From JACCUZ01 sp038246575 (GTDB lineage: Bacteria > Actinomycetota > Actinomycetes > JACCUZ01), in NCBI GenBank assembly GCA_038246575.1, contig JBBRVU010000148.1, positions 1 to 10,804 of the forward strand: 10,804 bases of DNA. Direction: 5' to 3'. A program made the position numbers and the translations under genes. The stretch's first letter is position 1. Each line of letters opens with the position of its first letter. The notes beneath the pieces are model-generated. The model saw only the letters and a list, made by a program, of their open reading frames with translations. It made no database searches and had not been told where the DNA came from. Of this stretch, positions 1 to 6,565 are shown piece after piece.

Positions 1-1130
1 ACGTGCAGACCTATCTGCGGGAGCGGATCAAGGAGGTCCTCACCGGGTCGAGCGAGGCGATCGTCGTGCGAATCTACGGGCCGGACCTCGAGGTGCTCCG
101 GGAGAAGGCGCACGAGGTCGAGAAGGTCATCGCCGGCGTCGCCGGCGTCGTCGACGCGCACGCCTCACTGCAGACCGATCTGCCGCACATCGTGGTCGAG
201 CCCGATCTCGAGGCAGCGCGTGAGGTCGGCCTGACGCCTGGTGACATCCGACGCCAGTCCTCCACGATGATCGCGAGCGAGGAGGTCAGCGACATCTTCG
301 ACGGCGGCCGTGCGTACGACGTCCACGTCACAGCCATCCCGTCGGCCCGCGACAGCATCAGCGACGTCGAGAACATGGCGATCGACACCCCCGACGGGGC
401 GAGGGTCCAGCTCAAGGACGTGGCAACGGTCACGCTCGCGGCGACTCCCAACGCCATCGAGCGCGAGAACCAGTCCCGTCGGATCGATGTCGGTGCCAAT
501 GTGGCAGGTGGAGACCTGGGCGCTGTCGTCGACCACGTCGAGGACCTGGTCGCGGGGGTGGAGTTCCCCCGTGAGTACTACGCGGAGGTGCTCGGCGAGT
601 CCAACGAGCTGACGGCCGCCCGGGACCGTCTTCTGGTGTTCGGGCTGGTGGCGCTGATCGCGATCCTGCTGCTGCTGCACGCCGCGTTCGGCAGCCTGCG
701 GCTGGCAGTCATCACCTTCCTGGCTCTGCCGGTGGCTCTGGTGGGCGGTGTCCTCGCCGTCTGGCTCGGTGACGGCATCCTCTCCCTCGGCTCACTGGTC
801 GGGTTCCTCACCGTGTTCGGCATCGCGGCGCGCAACGGAATCCTGATGATCAGCCACTTCCAGCGGCTGGAGCGCGAGGAGGGCGGTCAGTTCGGCCTCG
901 AGCTCGTGCTGCGCGGGGCGCAGGAGCGCCTGGCGCCGATCATGATGACTGCGCTCGCCACCGGGCTCGCACTCGTCCCGCTCGCGGTTGCGGGAAGCAT
1001 CCCGGGTCACGAGATCGAGCACCCGATGGCGATCGTCATCCTGGGCGGGTTGTTCACGGCCACCCTGCTCAACCTCTTCGTCCTCCCCGCGCTGTACCTG
1101 AGGTTCGGTCGGAGTCGCGCAGTCGCCTGA
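1..1130 (+). CDS. RND efflux transporter permease, CzcA/CusA-like, C-terminal part (5' end outside window)
   Basis: Inner-membrane proton-driven efflux pump of the resistance-nodulation-division superfamily; about 375 C-terminal residues are present, where full members have over 1,000. The reading frame is open from base 3, and the GTG there is an internal Val, because the sequence starts in the middle of the porter domain. Order seen: second half of the periplasmic-type porter/docking region (to about base 620), then five hydrophobic segments matching TM8-TM12 (about 627-690, 694-770, 780-856, 928-1000, 1021-1105). TM10 carries a GIAARNGILM stretch, and the TM11-TM12 region carries RLAPIMMTALATGLALVPLA and GHEIEHPMAIVILGG, close to the CzcA/CusA pattern. 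The Lys of CusA TM11 is not at the matching place, so metal specificity cannot be claimed. No partner genes (membrane fusion protein) are visible downstream. The family call is firm; the substrate is unknown. Confidence 0.88.
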   Translation, partial: VQTYLRERIKEVLTGSSEAIVVRIYGPDLEVLREKAHEVEKVIAGVAGVVDAHASLQTDLPHIVVEPDLEAAREVGLTPGDIRRQSSTMIASEEVSDIFDGGRAYDVHVTAIPSARDSISDVENMAIDTPDGARVQLKDVATVTLAATPNAIERENQSRRIDVGANVAGGDLGAVVDHVEDLVAGVEFPREYYAEVLGESNELTAARDRLLVFGLVALIAILLLLHAAFGSLRLAVITFLALPVALVGGVLAVWLGDGILSLGSLVGFLTVFGIAARNGILMISHFQRLEREEGGQFGLELVLRGAQERLAPIMMTALATGLALVPLAVAGSIPGHEIEHPMAIVILGGLFTATLLNLFVLPALYLRFGRSRAVA

Positions 1131-1150
1131 CCCGGAGTCCTGTCACGATG

Positions 1151-1170
1151 TCGGTCCTGATCACGACCGA
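1151..1170. promoter_or_regulatory. 20-bp near-perfect palindrome after the RND gene
   Basis: Outer arms TCGGTC (1151-1156) and GACCGA (1165-1170) are exact reverse complements. Inside them the centre TGATCA is also self-complementary, so 9 of 10 base pairs match, with one C/C mismatch. The 7-mer CGATGTC also occurs directly repeated on both sides (1146-1152 and 1168-1174). It sits 20 nt after the RND stop codon and touches the first possible start codon of the next gene. It could be an operator for a dimeric regulator or a weak transcript-end hairpin; no T-run follows. The function is inferred only from symmetry. Confidence 0.4.
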
Positions 1171-1892
1171 TGTCCGGAAGGCCGGTGCTCCAGCCTGTGA
1201 CCGAGAAAGACAAGCCCCGGCAGCACCCCGGGGAGTCTCGCGTCGCCGCGGCGGTCGCCGTCCTGGTCGCCGCCCTGCTGTACCTCGTCCTGCCGAGCCC
1301 GCTGGTCCTGGGCTCCCGGTTCGTGGTGCCCGCCCTCGAGGTGGCACTGCTGGTGCCGCTGCTGGTGGGCAACCCGCGACGGATGACCCGGGAGACGACC
1401 GCGCTGCGGGCCATGTCCATCGGCCTGGTACTGGTCATCGCCGCGGCCAACGTCGTGTCCCTGGTGATCCTGGTCGACCTGCTGGTGCACGGGTCGGCCA
1501 ACAACGGCCCCGTCCTGCTCCTGGGCGCTCTGCAGGTGTGGCTGACCAACATCATCGTGTTCGCCCTGGCCTTCTGGGAGCTCGACCGCGGGGGGCCGGT
1601 CGTGCGAACGAGGCTGCCGCGTTCTGAGCTGCCCGCGGCCGACTTCCGCTTCGCCCAGGACGAGGACCACGACGCGATCGACGAGGTGGCCGCCCGTTCG
1701 TCCGCCGTCGCCGACTGGTCCCCCGGGTTCCTGGACTACTGCTACGTCTCGGTCACCAACTCCTCGGCCTTCAGCCCGACCGACACGATGCCGCTGTCGC
1801 ACCGGGCGAAGCTGCTGATGTCGCTGGAGTCCGTGTCCGCACTGGTGCTGCTCGTCCTGGTGATCGCCCGCGGCGTCAGTCTGCTGCCCTGA
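1170..1892 (+). CDS. small multi-pass membrane protein with channel-like C-terminal segment (hypothetical)
   Basis: A protein of 240 residues of unknown function. Hydrophobic segments lie at about residues 25-45, 50-67, 80-106, 112-136 and 218-238, giving about five membrane helices. The conserved-looking piece after helix 4 is FWELDRGGP (135-143). A polar stretch of about 45 residues follows, then FLDYCYVSVTNSSAFSPTDT (187-206), MPLSHRAK and a last helix. The pattern of an amphipathic Ser/Thr-rich loop, P-L-S-x-R and then a final helix recalls the pore loop and inner helix of two-TM cation channels, and also the end of DUF1345 proteins, but no TVGYG-type filter is present. The start is uncertain: ATG 1170 lies inside a palindrome and has no clear ribosome site; GTG 1197, in frame, would leave the N-terminal helix intact. 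It lies downstream of the RND gene on the same strand and is probably independent of the paa genes that follow. Confidence 0.75.
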   Translation: MSGRPVLQPVTEKDKPRQHPGESRVAAAVAVLVAALLYLVLPSPLVLGSRFVVPALEVALLVPLLVGNPRRMTRETTALRAMSIGLVLVIAAANVVSLVILVDLLVHGSANNGPVLLLGALQVWLTNIIVFALAFWELDRGGPVVRTRLPRSELPAADFRFAQDEDHDAIDEVAARSSAVADWSPGFLDYCYVSVTNSSAFSPTDTMPLSHRAKLLMSLESVSALVLLVLVIARGVSLLP

Positions 1893-1911
1893 CCCCTGAC
1901 GGTGGGTGCGC

Positions 1912-1953
1912 ATGTGACACCAACGGCACCGCGACGTGTGGACGCTGTCACAT
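1912..1953. promoter_or_regulatory. candidate operator region of the paa operon: CRP/GlxR-like site and distant inverted repeat
   Basis: Two patterns overlap. (1) TGTGG-N6-TCACA at 1937-1952 matches 9 of 10 bases of the CRP-family consensus TGTGA-N6-TCACA and covers the proposed -35 box. (2) The arms ATGTGACA (1912-1919) and TGTCACAT (1946-1953) are exact reverse complements separated by 26 nt, so their centres lie about 33 bp or three helical turns apart. From memory, paa genes of Corynebacterium glutamicum respond to the cAMP regulator GlxR and to the TetR repressor PaaR, which makes a CRP-type site plausible here. Whether it activates or represses is unknown; a site centred about 30 bp before the start would block polymerase unless the real transcript starts elsewhere. 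Confidence 0.45.
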
Positions 1954-1967
1954 CTTGGCCGTAGACT
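1939..1967 (+). promoter_or_regulatory. paaA promoter, leaderless type
   Basis: The -35 box TGGACG (1939-1944; 4 of 6 to TTGACA), a 17-nt spacer and the -10 box TAGACT (1962-1967) are followed after 7 nt by the GTG start codon at 1975. Transcription would therefore begin at or next to the start codon, giving a leaderless mRNA, which is common in Actinomycetota. This agrees with the absence of a Shine-Dalgarno sequence before paaA and argues against an N-terminal extension to GTG 1936, which would lie upstream of the transcript. The prediction rests on sequence alone. Confidence 0.6.
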
Positions 1968-1974
1968 CTGCCGG

Positions 1975-2916
1975 GTGACTGCTCCCCAGGAAGACGCCTT
2001 CCAGACGCTGGTCGACGCCGACGAGCGCATCGAGCCGCGCGACGCCATGCCCGAGGCCTACCGCAAGACGCTGATCCGTCAGATCGCCCAGCACGCGCAC
2101 TCCGAGATCATCGGGATGCAGCCGGAGGGCAACTGGATCTCGCGCGCGCCCAGCCTCCGCCGCAAGGCCATCCTGATGGCCAAGGTGCAGGACGAGGCCG
2201 GCCACGGCCTCTACCTCTACAGCGCCGCCGAGACTCTGGGCATCGACCGGTCCGAGCTGCTCGACCTGCTGCACGCCGGCAAGCAGCGCTACTCCTCCAT
2301 CTTCAACTACCCCACGCTCACCTGGGCCGACATGGGCGCGATCGGCTGGCTGGTCGACGGGGCCGCGATCGTCAACCAGGTGCCGATCTGCCGGTGCTCG
2401 TACGGCCCCTACGCGCGGGCCATGGTTCGGATTTGCAAGGAGGAGTCCTTCCACCAGCGGCAGGGCTTCGAGATCCTGCACACGCTCTCCCACGGCACCG
2501 AGGCCCAGCACGCGATGGCCCAGGACGCCGTCGACCGCTGGTGGTGGCCGTCGCTGATGATGTTCGGCCCGCCCGACGACCAGTCCCCGAACTCTGCGCA
2601 GTCGATGGCCTGGAAGATCAAGCGGTTCTCCAACGACGAGCTGCGCCAGAAGTTCGTCGACATGACGGTGCCGCAGGCCGCGGTGCTCGGACTGACCCTG
2701 CCTGATCCCGACCTCCGCTTCGACGAGGAGCGCGGCGAGCACCAGTTCGGCGAGATCGACTGGTCGGAGTTCTTCGAGGTGCTCAAGGGCAACGGCCCCT
2801 GCAACCGCGACCGCATCGAGCACCGCCGTCGCGCTCACGACGAGGGCGCGTGGGTGCGTGAGGCAGCCACGGCCTACGCCGAGAAGCAGTCCGCCCGCAC
2901 GGTCGGAGCAGCGTGA
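1975..2916 (+). CDS. paaA: phenylacetyl-CoA 1,2-epoxidase catalytic subunit PaaA
   Basis: Catalytic diiron subunit of the ring-1,2-phenylacetyl-CoA epoxidase, which inserts one oxygen atom of O2 into the aromatic ring of phenylacetyl-CoA in the cytoplasm. It has 313 residues, against about 309 in E. coli. Nearly invariant family stretches are present: MPEAYRKTLIRQIAQHAHSE (25-44), LRRKAILMAKVQDEAGHGLY (61-80), FNYPTLTWAD (110-119) and ICKEESFHQRQGFE (153-166). Ferritin-like diiron ligands are likely E44, E74, H77, E157/E158 and H160. The GTG start at 1975 is chosen because it follows a -10 box by 7 nt and gives the length of the family; an in-frame GTG at 1936 lies inside the promoter. It is first in the paaABCDE operon, and its stop codon overlaps the paaB start as GTGA. 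Confidence 0.97.
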   Translation: MTAPQEDAFQTLVDADERIEPRDAMPEAYRKTLIRQIAQHAHSEIIGMQPEGNWISRAPSLRRKAILMAKVQDEAGHGLYLYSAAETLGIDRSELLDLLHAGKQRYSSIFNYPTLTWADMGAIGWLVDGAAIVNQVPICRCSYGPYARAMVRICKEESFHQRQGFEILHTLSHGTEAQHAMAQDAVDRWWWPSLMMFGPPDDQSPNSAQSMAWKIKRFSNDELRQKFVDMTVPQAAVLGLTLPDPDLRFDEERGEHQFGEIDWSEFFEVLKGNGPCNRDRIEHRRRAHDEGAWVREAATAYAEKQSARTVGAA

Positions 2917-3197
2917 GCAGCGATTGGCCGCTGTGGGAGGTGTTCATCCGCTCCCGTCGCGGCCTGTCCCACCAGCACGTCGGCAGCCTGCACGCGCCGG
3001 ATGCGGCGATGGCCCTGCGCAACGCCCGCGACGTCTACACCCGCCGCAGCGAGGGCGTGTCCATCTGGGTCGTCCCCGCCGCCGCAGTTGTCGCGAGCAG
3101 CCCCGACGAGAAGGACTCCTTCTTCGACCCGGCTGCCGACAAGGCCTACCGGCACCCGACGTTCTACGACATCCCCGCCGAGGTCTCACACCTCTGA
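2913..3197 (+). CDS. paaB: phenylacetyl-CoA 1,2-epoxidase subunit PaaB
   Basis: Small structural subunit of the epoxidase, 94 residues (E. coli about 95), thought to bridge PaaA-PaaC heterodimers into the larger complex. The typical opening WPLWEVFIRSRRGLSHQHVG (5-24) is followed by LHAPDAAMALRNARDVYTRR, a SIWVVP strand and an acidic Asp-Glu-Lys-Asp segment. Its GTG start overlaps the paaA stop by 4 nt, so translation is probably coupled, which would help to keep the subunits in balance. Its own stop TGA shares one base with the ATG of paaC. Confidence 0.96.
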   Translation: MSSDWPLWEVFIRSRRGLSHQHVGSLHAPDAAMALRNARDVYTRRSEGVSIWVVPAAAVVASSPDEKDSFFDPAADKAYRHPTFYDIPAEVSHL

Positions 3198-3967
3198 TGA
3201 CAACGACCAGGACGAGGCCGGACCTCGCGACCTACGCGCTGCGCCTGGGCGATGACGCACTCGTGCTCTCCCAGCGGCTCGGGCACTGGATCACCAGGGC
3301 GCCGCAGCTAGAGGAGGACGTCGCGCTGGGCAACATCGCGCTCGACCTGCTGGGGCAGGGCCGCACCCTGCTGTCGTACGCAGGGGAGGTCGAGGGGGCT
3401 GGTAGAACCGAGGACGACCTCGCGTTCCTGCGCGACGAGCGCGACTTCCTCAATGTGGCCCTCGTCGAGCTGCCGAACGATGACTTCGCCGTCACCATCG
3501 CCCGTCAGCTGTGCTTCTCGACGTGGCATCTCGCGCTGCACCAGCGGCTCGTCGACTCGCGAGACGAGACCATCGCCGGCGTCGCAGGCAAGGCCGTCAA
3601 AGAGGTCGACTACCACCGCGACCACGCGACCCAGTGGGTGCTGCGGCTCGGTGACGGCACGGCCGAGTCGCACGACCGGATGCAGGCCGGCCTAGAGCGG
3701 ATCTGGCCCTACGTCGACGAGCTGTTCGCCAGCGACGACCTCGAGCAGCGGATGGTCGCCGACGGGGTGGCGGTCGACGTGAGCAGTCTGCGCGCCGAGT
3801 GGGACGCCTACGTCGATGAGGTGCTGCGCGCCGCGACGCTCCAGCGTCCCGACGGTGTCGTGCAGCTCACGGGTGGCGGCCGTCGCGGCATCCACACCGA
3901 GGGGTTCGGCTACCTGCTCGCGGAGATGCAGCATCTGCACCGGTCGCACCCAGGAGCGACGTGGTGA
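3197..3967 (+). CDS. paaC: phenylacetyl-CoA 1,2-epoxidase structural subunit PaaC
   Basis: Ferritin-fold partner of PaaA, 256 residues (E. coli about 248). It pairs with PaaA and is needed for activity, but is not itself the catalytic diiron site. Seen: LRLGDDALVLSQRLGHWITR near the N-terminus, then ALGNIALDLLGQGRTLLSYA, a DDLAFLRDERDFLNV block, CFSTWHLALHQRLVDS, and KAVKEVDYHRDHATQWVLRL. The C-terminal FGYLLAEMQHLHRSHPGATW is also characteristic. The ATG at 3197 is chosen because it overlaps the paaB stop in TGATG and gives family length. The frame stays open further upstream to 2858, but that part lies over paaA and paaB and is a shadow. It is followed by paaD with a 4-nt overlap. Confidence 0.96.
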   Translation: MTTTRTRPDLATYALRLGDDALVLSQRLGHWITRAPQLEEDVALGNIALDLLGQGRTLLSYAGEVEGAGRTEDDLAFLRDERDFLNVALVELPNDDFAVTIARQLCFSTWHLALHQRLVDSRDETIAGVAGKAVKEVDYHRDHATQWVLRLGDGTAESHDRMQAGLERIWPYVDELFASDDLEQRMVADGVAVDVSSLRAEWDAYVDEVLRAATLQRPDGVVQLTGGGRRGIHTEGFGYLLAEMQHLHRSHPGATW

Positions 3968-4461
3968 CGGCAGCGGTGCTCCGGCTGGACGAGGCCCGGG
4001 CGGCCGCAGCGGCGGTTCTCGACCCCGAGGTGCCGGTGCTCACCATCGACGACCTGGGTGTCCTCCGTGAGGTCGCGGTCGACGAGTCGGGCGCGGTCAC
4101 CGTGACGGTCACCCCGACCTACAGCGGCTGCCCCGCGATGGAGGTCATCGAGCGCGACGTCGCCGAAGCGGTGCGCGCCGCGGGCTTCGACGACGTCGTG
4201 GTGCGCCGCGTGCTCTCACCGGCCTGGACCACCGACTGGATGAGCGAGGAGGGGCGTCGCAAGCTCGCGGACTACGGCGTGGCTCCGCCCGCGCAACGTT
4301 CGTCGGCCGACGGCCCCGTGCTGCTCTCCCTGTCGGTGCGCTGCCCGCAGTGCGGCAGCCCGGACACCAGTGAGCTCAGCCGGTTCGGCTCGACGGCGTG
4401 CAAGTCGCTCTGGCGTTGCAACATCTGCCGCGAGCCGTTCGACCACTTCAAGGCGATCTGA
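3964..4461 (+). CDS. paaD: PaaD, MIP18/DUF59-type maturation protein with Cys-rich C-terminus
   Basis: A protein of 165 residues encoded in nearly all paa epoxidase operons and required for phenylacetate degradation. Its role is inferred to be maturation of the Fe-S or diiron centres rather than catalysis. The N-terminal half is a MIP18/DUF59 (SufT-like) domain with LDPEVPVLTIDDLGVLREV (19-37) and a conserved Cys in TYSGCPAME (C56). The C-terminus holds two CxxC pairs, C127/C130 (CPQCGS) and C152/C155 (CNIC), plus C146, which look like a metal-binding knuckle. GTG 3964 is preferred over GTG 3961: it gives the GTGA stop/start overlap with paaC, as at paaA/paaB, and lies 7 nt after AGGAG (3952-3956). 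Its stop codon abuts the paaE start directly. Confidence 0.93.
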   Translation: MTAAVLRLDEARAAAAAVLDPEVPVLTIDDLGVLREVAVDESGAVTVTVTPTYSGCPAMEVIERDVAEAVRAAGFDDVVVRRVLSPAWTTDWMSEEGRRKLADYGVAPPAQRSSADGPVLLSLSVRCPQCGSPDTSELSRFGSTACKSLWRCNICREPFDHFKAI

Positions 4462-5544
4462 GTGGCGAGACGGCACGGCACCTTCCACCCGCTGCGAGTG
4501 TCGGAGGTCGAGAGGCTGACTGCGGACGCCGTGGCCATCACCTTCGACCTGCCGCCGGACCTGCGCGACGACTACCGCTACGACCCCGGTCAGCACCTGA
4601 CCGTCCGGACCGAGGTCGAGGGTCTCGAGGTGCGCCGCAACTACTCCATCTGCGCGCCGGCGACGAGCGGACGGCTGCGGATCGGCGTGAAGCACCTGCC
4701 GGGCGGAGCCTTCTCCGGGCACGCCACCAGCACCCTGAAGGTGGGTGACGTCGTCGATGTCATGACGCCCACCGGGCGGTTCACCACTGACCTGGACCCA
4801 GCTCGACCTCGGCACTACTGCGCGGTCGCCGCCGGCAGCGGCATCACGCCGGTGCTGTCCATCGTGGCCACCATCCTCGAGATCGAGCCCGAGAGCGAGG
4901 TCACCCTGCTCTACGGCAACCGCACCACCGGGTCTGTGATGTTCCTCGACGAGCTGGCCGACATCAAGGACCGCTACCCGACCCGGTTCCGGCTGGTGCA
5001 CGTGCTCTCCCGCGAGCCGCAGGAGGTCGAGCTGTTCTCCGGCCGCCTCGACGCCGCCAAGCTCGGGCAGCTGCTCGACACCGTCGTGGACGCGAGCACG
5101 GTCGACGAGTGGTTCATGTGCGGTCCGTTCGCGATGGTCGAGTCGGCTCGGGAGGTGCTGACCGGTCGCGGCGTCGAGCCGGCGCATGTCCACACCGAGC
5201 TGTTCCACGTCGAGGGCGAGGCGCCGCGCGAGTCGGTGGTCGTCGAGGACGTGCGTGCCGAGGGCAGCAGCACGGTCACGGTCACCCTCGACGGTCGCGC
5301 CTCGACGCTGCAGGTGCCGCGCGCTGGAGTGAAGGTGCTCGATGCGGTGCTCGCGGTGCGGACGGACGCACCCTTCGCCTGCAAGGGCGGGGTGTGCGGC
5401 ACCTGCCGGGCCAAGCTGCTCTCCGGCGAGGTGTCGATGGAGCGAAACTACGCGCTCGAGGACGACGAGCTCGCGGACGGGTTCGTACTGGCCTGCCAGT
5501 CGACGCCGGTCACCGACGAGGTCACCCTCGACTTCGACGCCTGA
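4462..5544 (+). CDS. paaE: phenylacetyl-CoA epoxidase reductase PaaE (FAD/NAD(P)H/2Fe-2S)
   Basis: Electron-transfer component: it oxidises NAD(P)H and passes electrons through FAD and a 2Fe-2S cluster to the PaaA diiron site. It has 360 residues, the usual size. Domain order: FAD-binding barrel with RNYS (59-62), NAD(P)-binding domain with GSGITP (125-130) and CGPFAM (220-225), and a C-terminal plant-type ferredoxin with cluster cysteines C307, C312, C315 and C345 (CKGGVCGTC, then ACQS). The FAD-NAD-ferredoxin order is that of class IA-type PaaE/HmpX reductases. The GTG start follows the paaD stop with no gap; only a weak AAGG (4450-4453) precedes it, so expression probably relies on coupling. 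It is last in the operon, and its stop lies 2 nt from the stop of the opposing pirin gene. Confidence 0.96.
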   Translation: MARRHGTFHPLRVSEVERLTADAVAITFDLPPDLRDDYRYDPGQHLTVRTEVEGLEVRRNYSICAPATSGRLRIGVKHLPGGAFSGHATSTLKVGDVVDVMTPTGRFTTDLDPARPRHYCAVAAGSGITPVLSIVATILEIEPESEVTLLYGNRTTGSVMFLDELADIKDRYPTRFRLVHVLSREPQEVELFSGRLDAAKLGQLLDTVVDASTVDEWFMCGPFAMVESAREVLTGRGVEPAHVHTELFHVEGEAPRESVVVEDVRAEGSSTVTVTLDGRASTLQVPRAGVKVLDAVLAVRTDAPFACKGGVCGTCRAKLLSGEVSMERNYALEDDELADGFVLACQSTPVTDEVTLDFDA

Positions 5545-5546
5545 GG

Positions 5547-6506
5547 TCAGTGCCCGGTCGGGACCTGGCCGAGGCGGCCGGCCTGGAAGTCCTCCACAGC
5601 CTGGTGCAGCTCGGCCTCGGTGTTCATCACGAACGGGCCGTACCACGCCACCGGCTCGCCGATCGGCCGGCCGCCGAGCACCAGCACGTCCAGCAGGGGC
5701 GACCGCGACTCCTGGGTGTCGTCGGCCTGCACCGTGAGAACGTCTCCGGCGCCGAGCACGGCCAGCTGGCCGGGACCGACGGGTCGGCGCTCGGTGCCGA
5801 CGCTGCCCGACCCGCCCAGCACGTAGACCAGCGCGTTGTAGTCGGGCTGCCACGGCAGCGTTGCGCGGGCACCGGGCGACAGGGTCAGGTGCGCCAGCGT
5901 GATCGGCGTGAAGGTCGAGCCGGGACCGGTGGTGTCGACGCCCGGAAACGATCCGGCGATGAGCCGGACCAGGGCGCCACCGTCGTACGACGAGAGCAGC
6001 CCCACCTGGCCGGCGCGGATGTCCTGGTAGCGCGGGGGGTTGAACTTCGCCGCCGCCGGGAGGTTCACCCACAGCTGGAAGCCGTGGAACAGCCCGCCGC
6101 TCATCACCAGAGCCTCGGGAGGTGTCTCGATGTGCAGGATCCCGGCGCCGGCCGTCATCCACTGCGTGTCCCCGTTGGTGATCAGCCCGCCGCCACCCTG
6201 GGAGTCCTGGTGGGCCATCTCCCCGTCGATCATGTAGGTGACGGTCTCGAAGCCGCGGTGCGGGTGCCACGGCGTGCCCTTGGGCTCGCCGGGCGCGTAC
6301 TCCACCTCGCCCATCTGGTCGAGGTGGATGAAGGGGTCGAGCAGCTTCTGGTCGACACCGGCGAAGGCCCGGTGGACGGGGAAGCCCTCGCCCTCGAAGC
6401 CCCGCGGGGCGGTCGTGACCGAGATCACGGGCTTGACCGTCGTGCTCTGGTCCGGCTCGGCGATGCGCGGCAGGGTCAGGTTGTCCTCGACAGTCACGGC
6501 TGGCAT
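5547..6506 (-). CDS. pirin family protein
   Basis: Bicupin of 319 residues. The metal site of the N-terminal cupin is intact: HPHRGFETVTYM gives H81 and H83, and ILHIE gives H125 and E127, matching the His/His/His/Glu set of human pirin and the E. coli quercetinase YhhW. Other family marks are FIHLDQMGEVEYAPG, the GDTQWMTAGAGILH strand and LFHGFQLWVNLPA. The C-terminal pirin cupin ends with a P-V-A-W-Y-G-P-F-V-M-N-T pattern. Pirins range from quercetin dioxygenases to regulators that bind metabolic enzymes; the activity here is unknown. The open frame continues upstream to 6875 on the minus strand, but that part runs through the opposite-strand nucleotidyltransferase gene, and family length fits the ATG at 6506. 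It has no clear ribosome site, faces paaE tail to tail, and is divergent from the next gene. Confidence 0.93.
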   Translation of the reverse strand: MPAVTVEDNLTLPRIAEPDQSTTVKPVISVTTAPRGFEGEGFPVHRAFAGVDQKLLDPFIHLDQMGEVEYAPGEPKGTPWHPHRGFETVTYMIDGEMAHQDSQGGGGLITNGDTQWMTAGAGILHIETPPEALVMSGGLFHGFQLWVNLPAAAKFNPPRYQDIRAGQVGLLSSYDGGALVRLIAGSFPGVDTTGPGSTFTPITLAHLTLSPGARATLPWQPDYNALVYVLGGSGSVGTERRPVGPGQLAVLGAGDVLTVQADDTQESRSPLLDVLVLGGRPIGEPVAWYGPFVMNTEAELHQAVEDFQAGRLGQVPTGH

Positions 6507-6522
6507 GTGGACCGGAACGCCC

Positions 6523-6565
6523 CACGACGTTCGCCCATTCCTGTCGTGAGACGGTGCCGTCGTGA
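6523..6565. promoter_or_regulatory. divergent control region with three CACGAC/GTCGTG copies
   Basis: The 58 nt between the pirin start and the nucleotidyltransferase start must hold both promoters. It contains CACGAC (6523-6528), its reverse complement within GTCGTGA (6543-6549), and a second GTCGTGA (6559-6565) placed 16 nt further on and running into the ATG. The first two make a 6-bp inverted repeat with a 14-nt spacer. I could not find convincing -10 boxes for either direction. The repeated hexamer is a candidate binding site for a shared regulator, but hexamers of this GC content recur by chance. Confidence 0.25.

Noticed and set aside
1148..1627. 159-codon frame starting with GGAG-spaced ATG 1148
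   Set aside because: Despite a possible ribosome site (GGAG 1134-1137), the product is an Arg/Pro/Gly-rich shadow of the membrane protein gene, whose frame gives clear membrane helices.
1920..1930. Possible PaaR site (CCAACG half) upstream of paaA
   Set aside because: Only one half resembles the palindromic PaaR box that I recall from Thermus; the second half does not match.
1936..1974. N-terminal extension of paaA from GTG 1936
   Set aside because: The extension lies over the -35/-10 promoter and would not be transcribed from it. The family starts close to GTG 1975, and the added residues have no counterpart in PaaA as I know it.
2858..3196. 113-codon extension upstream of paaC
   Set aside because: It overlaps the end of paaA and all of paaB in another frame and is Arg/Pro-rich; the ATG at 3197 overlapping the paaB stop gives normal PaaC length.
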